From Saccharopolyspora rosea (GTDB taxonomy: Bacteria > Actinomycetota > Actinomycetes > Mycobacteriales > Pseudonocardiaceae): a stretch of 64,000 bases of DNA. Numbering within the stretch: the stretch's first letter is position 1; each line of letters opens with the position of its first letter. The notes beneath the pieces were generated by a model. The model saw only the letters and a list, made by a program, of their open reading frames with translations. It was not told the DNA's origin and made no database searches. Below, piece by piece: positions 7,809-16,050 of the stretch. Location of the stretch: contig NZ_CP102826.1 of assembly GCF_025643595.1 (NCBI RefSeq), forward strand, positions 2,976,001 through 3,040,000, written 5' to 3'. The translations under genes and the position numbers were made by a program.

Positions 7809-9151
7809 TGGCCGGGACCACGGCGGAGGACAGGCGGTCCCCGGCCAGGAAGATCGGCAACGACGACTACTCCCTGCGGCGCGTCCCCCGCGAGGCGCGC
7901 TACGGGTTCGGCTCGATGCTGCTGCAGTGGCTCGGGCAGTCCGGCTCGCTGTCCCAGTTCGTGCTGGGCGCCTCGCTGGGCATCGGGATGGGATTCAGGG
8001 ACGCCTTCGTGGCGTTCACCCTCGGCGCGGTCACCCTGGAGGTCGTGATCTTCCTGATCGGCCTGGCCGGGCAGCGCGAGGGCCTGTCGATGACCCTGCT
8101 GACCCGCTTCGCCGGTTTCGGCCGCAACGGCTCGGCGCTGGTGAGCCTGGTCATCGCGATCAGCATGGTCGGCTGGTTCGGGGTGCAGAACGGCATCTTC
8201 GGCGAGAGCATGCGGTCGCTGGTCGGCGGGCCGATCTGGCTGTGGTGCGCGATCTCCGGCGTGGTGCTGACCGCGCTGGTGGTCTACGGCTTCAAGTACA
8301 TGATGTGGCTGGCCAAGATCGCGGTGCCGCTGTTCTTCGGGCTGGTGGCCTGGAGCGTGATCAGCACCCTGTCGCAGCACTCGATCGTCGACCTGATGGC
8401 CCGCGAGCCGACCGCACCGGTGATGTCGATCCCGGCCGCGGCGACGATCGTCGCCGGCGGGTTCATGACCGGCGCGGTGTGCGCCCCGGACATGACCCGC
8501 TACAACAGCAAGGGCTGGCACGTGCTGCTGCAGAGCTCGTGCTCGTTGATCCTCAGCGAATACATCGTGGGCCTGACCGGCGTGCTGCTGGGACACCTGG
8601 TCGGCACCAAGGACGTCACGCACATCGTGCTGTCCACCTCCGGGCTGGCCGGGCTGGTCATCGTGATCCTGTCCACCGCGAAGATCAACGACTGGAACCT
8701 GTACGCCTCCTCGCTGGGCGTGGTGAACTTCGCCGACACGGTGTTCGGCAAGCGGCTGCACCGGGCTCCGGTGACGCTGGTCGTCGGTGTGCTCGGCACC
8801 GTGCTGTCGGCGTTGGGCTTCCTGGAGCACTTCACCTCGTTCCTGTCGGTGCTGGGCGTGGCGATCCCACCGGTCGGCGGCATCATCGTCGCCGAGTACT
8901 GGGTGGCCCGGCGGATGCGCGGCGACCTGGACCGCACCCGGCCATCCGGGACGCTGCCGGAGCGGCTGCCCACCTGGGTGCCGGCGACCCTGCTGGTGTG
9001 GGCGGTGGCGTTCTGCGTCGGCTACTTCGTCGACGCGGGCATCCCGGCGCTCAACTCCCTGCTGACCGCGTTCGTGCTGTACACCGCACTGGGCTGGGCC
9101 GGGCTGGTGCGCCCGGTCGGGTCCTCGGAGCTGGAAGGACGGAACTCGTGA
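7808..9151 (+). CDS. NCS1-family permease (purine/cytosine permease-like)
   Basis: A 447-residue integral membrane transporter with about 12 hydrophobic segments. It resembles the cytosine/purine/allantoin/hydantoin (NCS1, CodB-like) group: RVPREARYGFGSMLLQWLG at the N-terminus, and GWFGVQNGIFGES and GGFMTGAVCAPDMTRY in the substrate region. It overlaps both neighbours by 4 nt (ATGA before, GTGA after), so the three proteins are translated in step. It presumably imports the compound processed by the M20 peptidase and the DUF1177 protein. The substrate is unknown. Confidence 0.85.
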   Translation: MAGTTAEDRRSPARKIGNDDYSLRRVPREARYGFGSMLLQWLGQSGSLSQFVLGASLGIGMGFRDAFVAFTLGAVTLEVVIFLIGLAGQREGLSMTLLTRFAGFGRNGSALVSLVIAISMVGWFGVQNGIFGESMRSLVGGPIWLWCAISGVVLTALVVYGFKYMMWLAKIAVPLFFGLVAWSVISTLSQHSIVDLMAREPTAPVMSIPAAATIVAGGFMTGAVCAPDMTRYNSKGWHVLLQSSCSLILSEYIVGLTGVLLGHLVGTKDVTHIVLSTSGLAGLVIVILSTAKINDWNLYASSLGVVNFADTVFGKRLHRAPVTLVVGVLGTVLSALGFLEHFTSFLSVLGVAIPPVGGIIVAEYWVARRMRGDLDRTRPSGTLPERLPTWVPATLLVWAVAFCVGYFVDAGIPALNSLLTAFVLYTALGWAGLVRPVGSSELEGRNS

Positions 9152-10437
9152 CCGCCGCGGAGGACGAAGTCGTCGAGCTGTGCCGCGACCTGCTGCGCAT
9201 CGACAGCTCCAACCCGACCAGCAACGAGCGCGCCGCCGCCGAGTACGTCGCGGCCCGGTTCGCCGAGGTGGGCATCGACTCGACGCTGGTGGAAAGCGAA
9301 CCCGGCCGAGCCAGCGTCATCGCCCGCATCGAGGGCGCCGATCCCTCGCGCGGCGCGCTGCTGATGCACGGCCACCTCGACGTGGTGCCCGCCGACGCGA
9401 GCGAGTGGACGTTCCCGCCGTTCGCCGGGGAGATCCACGGCGGTTGCCTGTGGGGCCGGGGCGCCATCGACATGAAGGACTTCGACGCGGTGATCCTCGC
9501 GGTGGCCCGCGAGTTCGCGCGAACGGGCCGGAAACCCCCGCGGGACATCGTGTTCGGGTTCCTCGCCGACGAGGAGGGCGGCGGCCGGTTCGGTTCGCAC
9601 TGGCTGGTGCGCAACCGGCCGGACCTGTTCGAGGGCGTCACCGAGGCGATCACCGAGGGCGGCGGGGTGTCGTTCGACCTCGGCAACGGCCAGCGGCTGT
9701 ACCCCATCGAGAACGCCCAGCGCGGGCAGGCGTGGTTGCGGCTGGTGGCCACCGGCCGCGCCGGGCACGGTTCGTCGCCCAACGACGAGAACGCGGTCAC
9801 CGACCTGGCCGAGTCGTTGGCCCGCATCGGCAGGCACCGGTTCCCGGTGCGGCTGATCGACCCGGTGCGCCGGTTGCTGGAGCGGGCCGCCGAACTGCTC
9901 GGCGTCGAGTTCGATCCGTCCGATGTGGACGGAAGTCTGGCGAAGATGGGACCGGTGGCCGACCTGGTCGAGGTGATCCTGCGCAACTCGGCCAATCCCA
10001 CGATGATCGAGGGCGGCTACCAGACCAACGTCATCCCGGGGCGGGCCACCGCCGCGGTCGACGGCCGCTTCCTGCCCGGCCACGAGCAGGAATTGCTGGA
10101 CACCGTCGACTCGCTGCTGCTGCCGTCGGTGCGGCGCGAGTTCATCCACCACGACGTGGCGATGCAGGGGGAGTTCTCCGGTCGGCTGGTCGACGCCATG
10201 TGCGCGGCCATCCGCGCCGAGGATCCCGACGGTCACCCCACGCCGTACTGCAACGCGGGTGGCACGGACAACAAGGCGTTCGCCACGATCGGCATCACCG
10301 GCTACGGGTTCAAGGCGCTGCGCGTGCCGCCGGACCTGCCGTACTCGCGCATGTTCCACGGCGTGGACGAACGGATCCCGTTGGAGTCCTTGGCGTTCTC
10401 CACTCGGGTCATGCGGCGGCTGCTGACCGGCTGCTGA
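9148..10437 (+). CDS. M20-family metallopeptidase/deacylase
   Basis: A 429-residue di-zinc hydrolase of the ArgE/DapE/ACY1/carboxypeptidase G2 group. Metal ligands and catalytic residues are visible: HGHLDVVPAD (His76, Asp78), GAIDMKD (Asp108), LADEEGGG (Glu142/143), and a late histidine in MFHGVDERI. The dimerisation insert around GRAGHGSSPNDENA is present. The GTG start overlaps the permease stop (GTGA). It is expected to cleave an amide or peptide bond of the imported substrate in the cytoplasm. Confidence 0.88.
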   Translation: MTAAEDEVVELCRDLLRIDSSNPTSNERAAAEYVAARFAEVGIDSTLVESEPGRASVIARIEGADPSRGALLMHGHLDVVPADASEWTFPPFAGEIHGGCLWGRGAIDMKDFDAVILAVAREFARTGRKPPRDIVFGFLADEEGGGRFGSHWLVRNRPDLFEGVTEAITEGGGVSFDLGNGQRLYPIENAQRGQAWLRLVATGRAGHGSSPNDENAVTDLAESLARIGRHRFPVRLIDPVRRLLERAAELLGVEFDPSDVDGSLAKMGPVADLVEVILRNSANPTMIEGGYQTNVIPGRATAAVDGRFLPGHEQELLDTVDSLLLPSVRREFIHHDVAMQGEFSGRLVDAMCAAIRAEDPDGHPTPYCNAGGTDNKAFATIGITGYGFKALRVPPDLPYSRMFHGVDERIPLESLAFSTRVMRRLLTGC

Positions 10438-10440
10438 GGG

Positions 10441-10480
10441 CCCGTCTTCGAACTCGTTGTGCGGGTTCAAAGACAGGCAC
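10441..10480. repeat. Dispersed intergenic repeat, copy B (partial)
   Basis: Contains GTCTTCGAACTCGTT immediately after the peptidase stop, the reverse complement of the block at the end of copy A near 5460. A degenerate second half, GGTTCAAAGACAGGC, follows in inverted orientation and could pair with it. The small hairpin may act as a terminator; there is no T-tract. Confidence 0.5.
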
Positions 10481-10531
10481 GAGGTGCGACGGACCTCCGG
10501 TCCGGTGGCCGGAGGTCCGTCCGCAGTAGAA

Positions 10532-10972
10532 CTATCCGACGACGACGCCCACCTGCATGCCCAGCTGGCGGTGGTTGCCGACCGGGCACCAGAAGTCGTA
10601 GACGCCGCGGGTGAGGTTCACGGTCAGGTCGGCGTACTGGCCGGACTGGACGTCCGGGGTGCGCGCGTTGGCCACCCCGGGGCCGTTGATCTGCAGGGCG
10701 TGCTCCGCCCGCCCGACGTTGACCGCCCGGAACGTGTACTGGCCCGGCGGCAGGATCGTCGGTTGCAGCAGCCGGTAGTCGACCATCCGCACCACCACCA
10801 GGCGGGAACCACCGCCGCCCTGGTGCGCCGCCTGGTAGGCCGGTGCCGCCCCGGCGGTCGACGCGGCGGCGCACACCGACGCCAGCAACGCGACCACGCC
10901 GATCAGCACGCCCAGGACGGCTCGCTTCATCCCGGTGGGCTTGCTGCCGGGAGTCCTGGTCTCGCTCAACAT
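10532..10972 (-). CDS. Secreted cupredoxin-like blue copper protein
   Basis: A 146-residue exported protein. A basic N-terminus and hydrophobic core (residues 16-36) form a signal peptide, probably cleaved near AGAAPA. The mature part is a single cupredoxin fold with type 1 copper ligands His91 (AEHAL), Cys129, His134 and Met139 (CPVGNHRQLGM). The start at 10972 has a GGGAGG ribosome binding site 9 nt upstream; an internal ATG at 10930 is possible. It may carry electrons or bind copper outside the membrane. No redox partner is encoded nearby. Confidence 0.82.
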   Translation of the reverse strand: MLSETRTPGSKPTGMKRAVLGVLIGVVALLASVCAAASTAGAAPAYQAAHQGGGGSRLVVVRMVDYRLLQPTILPPGQYTFRAVNVGRAEHALQINGPGVANARTPDVQSGQYADLTVNLTRGVYDFWCPVGNHRQLGMQVGVVVG

Positions 10973-11172
10973 CGTCGAACCCTCCCCGGTGAGAACTCGG
11001 GCACGGATCGGAATGCCTTGGCGCTCCTGGGAAAACCATTACCGCCGGCTGGTTCCCCCGTCGAGACGCTCCAGCGTACGACCGTCCCCGCGCCGGTTCG
11101 CGCCAGGCGGTGGCGGGTGTGGCCGCCGCGCACCGCCGGGGTGGTTGCGCCGGAATGGCGCGGCGGGAGATG

Positions 11173-11346
11173 TCATCCGGTGCTGAGGTCCAGCGCCATG
11201 AGGACGGCGAGGACGTTGTCGGGCAGCGTGCGCTCGTCGAAGAACGGCGGGTTCGGCGGGTTCGGCGACACCACCGGTGACCACGCGCTGCGGCTGATCT
11301 CGGTCAACCGCGGTTCGTCGTCCGGGCGGGAACTTCTGATCTGCAC
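11173..11346 (-). pseudogene. N-terminal remnant of a GNAT acetyltransferase
   Basis: Fifty-seven codons from a GTG at 11346. The first ~50 residues look like the start of a GNAT N-acetyltransferase (QIRSSRPDDEPRLTEISRSA, then PPFFDERTLPDNVLAVL). The frame then ends abruptly with MALDLSTG and a stop, without the acetyl-CoA-binding core. It sits in a region otherwise empty of genes. I read it as a truncated, non-functional fragment. The family call rests on the N-terminal pattern only. Confidence 0.45.
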
Positions 11347-11475
11347 GCGGACACCCTGGCAGGTCGGCACGAGATCCGCCGCCGGTTTTCCGGCGGGCCC
11401 GGCGGGGATTGTGCGCGTGCCGGTCGGCTGCGAGGCTGCGGGGTGGATGCGCATGGCGGGAACCAGGAGCCGAGG

Positions 11476-12255
11476 ATGACGACGTCGGAATTCCAGCACG
11501 TGCTCAGCGAGCAGGACGGGCCGACCGTCCGGATCACCATGAACCGGCCGGAGCGGCGGAACTCGCTGTCCGCCGAGCACCTCGCCGAGCTGCGGCGGGC
11601 GTTCCAGGAGGCGGGGGAGACCAAGGCGACCGGGATCGTGCTCGCCGGTGCGGGGCCGGTGTTCAGCGCCGGGCACGACTTCGCCGACGTCGCCGAGCGC
11701 GATCTGGCCGGGGTGCGCGAGCTGCTGCGGCTGTGCTCGTCGCTGATGCGCACCGTCCAGTCGGTGCCGCAGGTGGTGATCGCCCGCGTGCACGGGCTGG
11801 CGACGGCCGCGGGCTGCCAGCTGGTGGCCTCCTGCGATCTGGCCGTCGCCGGGGAGTCCGCCGGTTTCGCGCTGCCCGGCGGCAAGGGCGGGTGGTTCTG
11901 CCACACCCCGGCGGTGCCGGTGGCCCGGTCGGTCGGGCGCAAGCGGCTGATGGAGATGGCGCTGACCGGGGACGTGGTGGACGCGGCGACCGCCGAGCGG
12001 TGGGGCCTGGTCAACCGCGCCGTGCCGGACGCCGAGCTCGACGCCGCGGTCGCGGATCTGCTGGGCCGCGCCACGCGCGGCAGCAGGCACGCCAAGGCGA
12101 TCGGCAAGCAGACCCTCTACGCGCAGCTGGACCGACCCGAGGACGAAGCCTACGCGCTGGCCACCGAGGTCATGGCCGGCACCTCGCAGACCCCGGACGC
12201 CCGCGAATCGATGCGGGCGTTCCTGGAGAAGCGCCGCCCCACCTGGACCGAATAG
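11476..12255 (+). CDS. Enoyl-CoA hydratase/isomerase family protein (ECHDC3-like)
   Basis: A 259-residue crotonase-fold protein, probably acting on an acyl-CoA in the cytoplasm. The oxyanion-hole segment FSAGHDF (around residue 65) and the second block ATAAGCQLVASCDLAVA (around 115) are present. The next stretch, ALPGGKGGWFCHTPAV, lacks the glutamate usual in true hydratases at the EVxLGI position. This pattern is typical of the ECHDC3-like subgroup, so hydratase activity is doubtful. The ATG at 11476 has an AGGAG just upstream. It is convergent with the universal stress protein gene, and no beta-oxidation partners are adjacent. Confidence 0.85.
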   Translation: MTTSEFQHVLSEQDGPTVRITMNRPERRNSLSAEHLAELRRAFQEAGETKATGIVLAGAGPVFSAGHDFADVAERDLAGVRELLRLCSSLMRTVQSVPQVVIARVHGLATAAGCQLVASCDLAVAGESAGFALPGGKGGWFCHTPAVPVARSVGRKRLMEMALTGDVVDAATAERWGLVNRAVPDAELDAAVADLLGRATRGSRHAKAIGKQTLYAQLDRPEDEAYALATEVMAGTSQTPDARESMRAFLEKRRPTWTE

Positions 12256-12265
12256 TCCACTGTGG

Positions 12266-13069
12266 TCAGGCGCGGACGACGGCGACCGGGCACGGCGCGT
12301 GGTGCAGCACCCCGTTGGCGACCGAACCGATGACCATCCCCCGGAATCCGCCGCGCCCGCGGTTGCCGACAACCAGCAGCTGCGCGTCGTGCGCGGTGTC
12401 GCGCAACGCGGCCACCGGGTGGTCGTTGGAGGTCACCCGGCGCACCGGCACGTCCGGGTACTGCTGGCGCCAGCCCGCCAGCTGCTCGGCGAGCTGCAGC
12501 TCGGCCTCCTGCTCGATGTCCTCCCGGTCCGGGTGCGGCAGCGGTCCGCGCGCGAAGTAGGCCGCGGGCAGCGCCTGGACGGCGACCAGCTCGGCGTCGC
12601 GCCGGGCCGCCGCCTCGAAGGCGAACCGCAGCGCGGCCTCGCTGCCCTCGGATTCGTCCACGCCCACCACCACCGGACCGGTGGTCAGCACCTGCCCGCG
12701 CACCACGACGACGGGGCAGGAGGCGTGCGCGGCGACCGCGGTGCTCACCGAACCGAGCAGGGCGCTGACGAAACCGCCGTGGCCCCGCGAGCCGAGCACC
12801 GCCATCCGCGCTTTCTCCGAGCAGCGCAGCAGCTGCTCCACCGGATTGCCGGACGGGCATTCGGCGCGCACCTCGACACCGGTCTCCCGGCAGCGTTCCG
12901 CCGCGTCCTGGCACACCCGCTCGGCGTACTCCCGGTCCGCCTCGGGCGCAGCCATGACCAGCAGCAGCGGCGCCCCCAGGCGCGCGCCCTCGGTGGCCGC
13001 CCACGCCCCGGCCTTCAGCGACCGGTCGGACCCGTCCACGCCGACCAGGATCGGTTCGTCACCGCTCAT
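12266..13069 (-). CDS. Universal stress protein with two UspA domains
   Basis: A 267-residue protein made of two tandem UspA domains, about residues 5-128 and 132-266. Both carry the ATP-binding loop G-2x-G-9x-G(S): GSRGHGGFVSALLGS in the first and GNRGRGGFRGMVIGS in the second. Both begin with VGVD. This arrangement is common in actinobacteria and in the mycobacterial dormancy regulon. It starts a small stress cluster with the Acg-like protein (divergent), PfpI and the Rv2629-like protein. Confidence 0.92.
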   Translation of the reverse strand: MSGDEPILVGVDGSDRSLKAGAWAATEGARLGAPLLLVMAAPEADREYAERVCQDAAERCRETGVEVRAECPSGNPVEQLLRCSEKARMAVLGSRGHGGFVSALLGSVSTAVAAHASCPVVVVRGQVLTTGPVVVGVDESEGSEAALRFAFEAAARRDAELVAVQALPAAYFARGPLPHPDREDIEQEAELQLAEQLAGWRQQYPDVPVRRVTSNDHPVAALRDTAHDAQLLVVGNRGRGGFRGMVIGSVANGVLHHAPCPVAVVRA

Positions 13070-13276
13070 CTCCGATCACCCCGGAAGGCGAGTACCCGCC
13101 CGGGCACCGCCGCAATCCGCGGTGACTTTCTCCCCTACGCGGGCGGCGATCGGCGACGGAACGATGAACGCGTCGGGCGGGTTCGGTGGAGGCGTGATCA
13201 AAGTGTTCGGTTCGCTGGCGGCGGTGCACGACCCGCCGCGCGTCCGGCTGACGGCACCGTCGCGCGCGGCGCGCGG

Positions 13277-14194
13277 ATGACCCGGGTGGCCGTCCTCCCT
13301 CCGCGCGATGAGCTGCGGTCGGTCTTGGCGCTGGCCGCGCGAGCGCCGTCGGTGCACAACTGCCAGCCGTGGCGGTGGTTGGTCGCGGAGCATTCGGTCC
13401 AGCTCCTGCTGGACCGCTCCCGGCTGCCCGCGGCGCTCGACCCGGCGGGGCGCGAGCTGGTGAGCAGTTGCGGCGCGGTGCTGCACCACGCGCGCGTCGC
13501 CTTCGCCGCGGCGGGGTGGCGGACGTCGGTGCAGCGCATCCCCAACCCGGCGCATCCCGACCACCTGGCCTCGCTGCAGTTCTGCCCGACCGCGGGTGCG
13601 CCCCCGGGGGCGGCCGCGCTCGCCCGCGCCGCGGCGCGCAGGTGCACCGATCGGCGCCCGTACTCGGTCGATCCGGTGTCCGACGAGGCGATCGAGGCGC
13701 TGCGCCACACCGCCGAGGCCGAGCGGTGCACGTTGGTCGTCGCCGAGGACGAGGCCCGGCGGACGTTGGTGGCCGCGCTGGAACGCGGCGCCCGGTGGCG
13801 GGGTTCCGCCGAGTACCGCGCGGAGTTGGCGCGGTGGAACCACCAGGGCGGCGGCGAACCGGAGCCGCCCGAGCCGGTGCTGTCCGACCGCGCCGTGCTG
13901 GCGGTGCTCGTCACGCGCGGGGACGGGGTGGGCAGCTGGCTGGCGGCCGGCGAGGCGCTCAGCGCGGTGCTGCTGGTCGCCGCCCGGGACGGGCTTTCCG
14001 CGTGCGCGCTGGGGCAACTCGCCGAATGCGCCGAGAGTCGTCTGCGGGTGCGCGAGTTGCTGCTGGACGGGGCGGGGCATCCGCACCTCGCGGTGCGGGT
14101 GGGGCATCCGTCACCGGGTGCGGCTGGTCCGGGCACTCGCCGCCGGGAATTGTCCGACACGCTGCGCTACCTGTGCACCCCGCGCTCCACATAG
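13277..14194 (+). CDS. Acg-family nitroreductase-like flavoprotein
   Basis: A 305-residue protein with the Acg/Rv2032-type signature APSVHNCQPWRW near the N-terminus. The rest of the fold is a double-length nitroreductase-like domain expected to bind FMN. In mycobacteria Acg proteins belong to the hypoxia (DosR) regulon and are thought to sequester flavin rather than reduce nitro compounds. I chose the ATG at 13277; the open frame upstream is antisense to the Usp gene. It is divergent from the Usp gene and followed by PfpI and the Rv2629-like gene on the same strand. I see no clear DosR-type palindrome upstream. Confidence 0.82.
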   Translation: MTRVAVLPPRDELRSVLALAARAPSVHNCQPWRWLVAEHSVQLLLDRSRLPAALDPAGRELVSSCGAVLHHARVAFAAAGWRTSVQRIPNPAHPDHLASLQFCPTAGAPPGAAALARAAARRCTDRRPYSVDPVSDEAIEALRHTAEAERCTLVVAEDEARRTLVAALERGARWRGSAEYRAELARWNHQGGGEPEPPEPVLSDRAVLAVLVTRGDGVGSWLAAGEALSAVLLVAARDGLSACALGQLAECAESRLRVRELLLDGAGHPHLAVRVGHPSPGAAGPGTRRRELSDTLRYLCTPRST

Positions 14195-14280
14195 GACACT
14201 TTCGGTGCGCGGAAACGAGGTTTGCCCCGGCACGGCGCGGGGAACGTCGCAGGGTGCCTCCGAAGGAGAAGGGAGCCCCC

Positions 14281-14853
14281 ATGACTGAGAGCCTCAACGG
14301 ACGCAGGGTGGCCTTCCTGGTGGCCCCGGAAGGCATCGAGCAGGTCGAGCTGACCGAACCGTGGAAGGCGGTCAAGAACGCGGGCGGCACACCGGAACTG
14401 GTGTCGGTCCGATCCGGGACCGTGCAGGCGTTCCACCACCTCGACAAGGCCGACAGCTTCGACGTCGACAAGGTCGTCACCGACGTGCGGCCGGACGACT
14501 ACGACGGGCTGGTACTGCCCGGCGGCGTCGCCAACCCGGACGCGCTGCGGCAGGTGCGCGAGGCGGTCGAGTTCGTGCGCGGCTTCTTCCGAAGCGGCAA
14601 GCCGGTCGCGGCCATCTGCCACGCCCCGTGGATGCTGGTGGAGGCCGACGTGGTGCGCGGCCGCCGGCTGACTTCCTACCCGAGCGTGGCCACCGACCTG
14701 CGCAACGCGGGTGCGACCTGGGTGGACGAGCAGGTCGTCGTCGACGCCGGGCTCGTCACCAGCCGCAACCCGAACGACCTGCCCGCCTTCTGCGCCAAGA
14801 TGGTCGAGGAGATCGGCGAGGGCGTGCACCGGGGCCAGGCGCGCAGCGCCTGA
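14281..14853 (+). CDS. PfpI/DJ-1 family type 1 glutamine amidotransferase-like protein
   Basis: A 190-residue DJ-1/PfpI-fold protein. The nucleophile-elbow cysteine is in AAICHAPW (Cys113, followed by His114), with an acidic residue (Glu20) in PEGIEQVEL, as in bacterial general stress protein 18/YhbO-like members. These are linked to stress resistance and to deglycase, glyoxalase or chaperone activities. The ATG follows a strong AAGGAGAAGGGAG ribosome binding site. It is 16 nt upstream of the Rv2629-like gene and probably cotranscribed with it. Confidence 0.9.
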   Translation: MTESLNGRRVAFLVAPEGIEQVELTEPWKAVKNAGGTPELVSVRSGTVQAFHHLDKADSFDVDKVVTDVRPDDYDGLVLPGGVANPDALRQVREAVEFVRGFFRSGKPVAAICHAPWMLVEADVVRGRRLTSYPSVATDLRNAGATWVDEQVVVDAGLVTSRNPNDLPAFCAKMVEEIGEGVHRGQARSA

Positions 14854-14869
14854 CCGCGGGGAGCCGGCC

Positions 14870-15997
14870 ATGCGACTGGACTTCCTGCGGCCCGCGTACC
14901 GGCGGCCGGGACCGGTCAGCACCGTCTACCTGGACACCTCGGCGGCCGAGGACGCGGCCAAGGCCGTCGAGCTGCGCTGGCGGGCCGCGCGGGACCGACT
15001 CGTCGAGCAGGGCGCCGACGCCGCCTCCCTCGACGCGATCGAGGCGGCGCTGCGGGGACACCGCAGGCAGATCGGGCGGCGCGGCCAGGTGCTGGTCGCA
15101 GCGGGCGGCGAGGTCGTCTTCACCGACGAGCTGCCCGCGCCACCCCACGACCTGCCCGCCGCCGAGCAGGTGCGCTGCGGACCGGTCCCGCACCTGATGC
15201 CCTACCTGGCCCGGCGGGAGCCCCGCGTCCCGCACGTGGTGGCCGTGGTCGACCACGTCGGCGCGGACCTCACCACGGTGCCCGCGGGCGGGCCGCCGCA
15301 CAGCGAATCCGTCGAGGGCGAGGAGCACCCGGTGCACAAGGCCCACGCGGGCAAACCGGAGAACCAGCAGCGCCACCACCTCGCCGTCGAGGAGCGGTGG
15401 AAGCGCAACGCGGGCGCGGTGGCCGCCGCGCTGGGCCACCGCGCCGACCAGGTGCGCGCCGAACTGGTCGTGCTCGCCGGCGACGTCCAGCAACGCCGCC
15501 TGGTGCGGGCCGAACTCGGCAAGCACCTGCGGGACAAGGTCGTCGAGGCGGAGAGCGGGCACCGCGAGCGCGGTTCCTCGACCGACCGGTTGTGCGAGGA
15601 AGTCGACGACGCGGTGCGCGCGATCGCCGCCGCCCGCGCCGCCGAGGCGGTGGCGCAGTTCGAGGAGCTGCGCGGTCGCCGCGGCGGCGCGGCCGAAGGA
15701 TGGCGCGGGGTGGTGGCGGCGCTGCAACGCGACCAGGTCCGGCTGGTCCTGCGGACCGGCCCGGCCGGCGATGCGGAGTTGGCGATCGGGCCGCGTCCCG
15801 CCGAGATCGCGTTCGACGAACGCGCGCTGCGCGACCTCGGCATCGAACCGCTGGGCCGGGTGCCCGCCGATGCGGCCGTGCTGCGCGCGCTCGTCGGCGA
15901 CAACGCCGAACTCGTGCTGGCCGACCCCTCCTCGGTCGCGGTGACCGACGGCGTCGGCGCGGTGCTGCGCACGGCCGAGACCGACGTGCGGTCGTGA
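14870..15997 (+). CDS. Rv2629-like protein (Vms1/eRF1-like family)
   Basis: A 375-residue protein related to mycobacterial Rv2629, a hypoxia-induced protein whose fold relates to eRF1/Vms1 peptidyl-tRNA release factors. An N-terminal domain (STVYLDTSAAEDAAKAVELRW) is followed by a central VVAVVDHVGADL segment and a C-terminal eRF1 domain-3-like part ending near DNAELVLAD. The HKAHAGKPENQQRHH stretch near residue 158 is polar and probably a loop. It lies 16 nt after pfpI. Biochemical activity is not established. Co-location with Usp and Acg-like genes supports a stress or dormancy role. Confidence 0.78.
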   Translation: MRLDFLRPAYRRPGPVSTVYLDTSAAEDAAKAVELRWRAARDRLVEQGADAASLDAIEAALRGHRRQIGRRGQVLVAAGGEVVFTDELPAPPHDLPAAEQVRCGPVPHLMPYLARREPRVPHVVAVVDHVGADLTTVPAGGPPHSESVEGEEHPVHKAHAGKPENQQRHHLAVEERWKRNAGAVAAALGHRADQVRAELVVLAGDVQQRRLVRAELGKHLRDKVVEAESGHRERGSSTDRLCEEVDDAVRAIAAARAAEAVAQFEELRGRRGGAAEGWRGVVAALQRDQVRLVLRTGPAGDAELAIGPRPAEIAFDERALRDLGIEPLGRVPADAAVLRALVGDNAELVLADPSSVAVTDGVGAVLRTAETDVRS

Positions 15998-16009
15998 GAG
16001 CCCTCGCCC

Positions 16010-16050
16010 GAGCCTGCGGTGCCGGTGGGAACCTCCGAGGAGCAAGCGGT
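16010..16050. repeat. Dispersed intergenic repeat, copy C
   Basis: Between two convergent genes; contains TGCGGTGCCGGTGGGAACCTC followed by CGAGGAGCAAGCGGTCAG (the first block continues directly into the second). The first block matches the GCGGTGCCGGGCGGAACCTC core of copy A, and the second resembles AGGAAGCGGCTGA of copy D. Confidence 0.5.
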
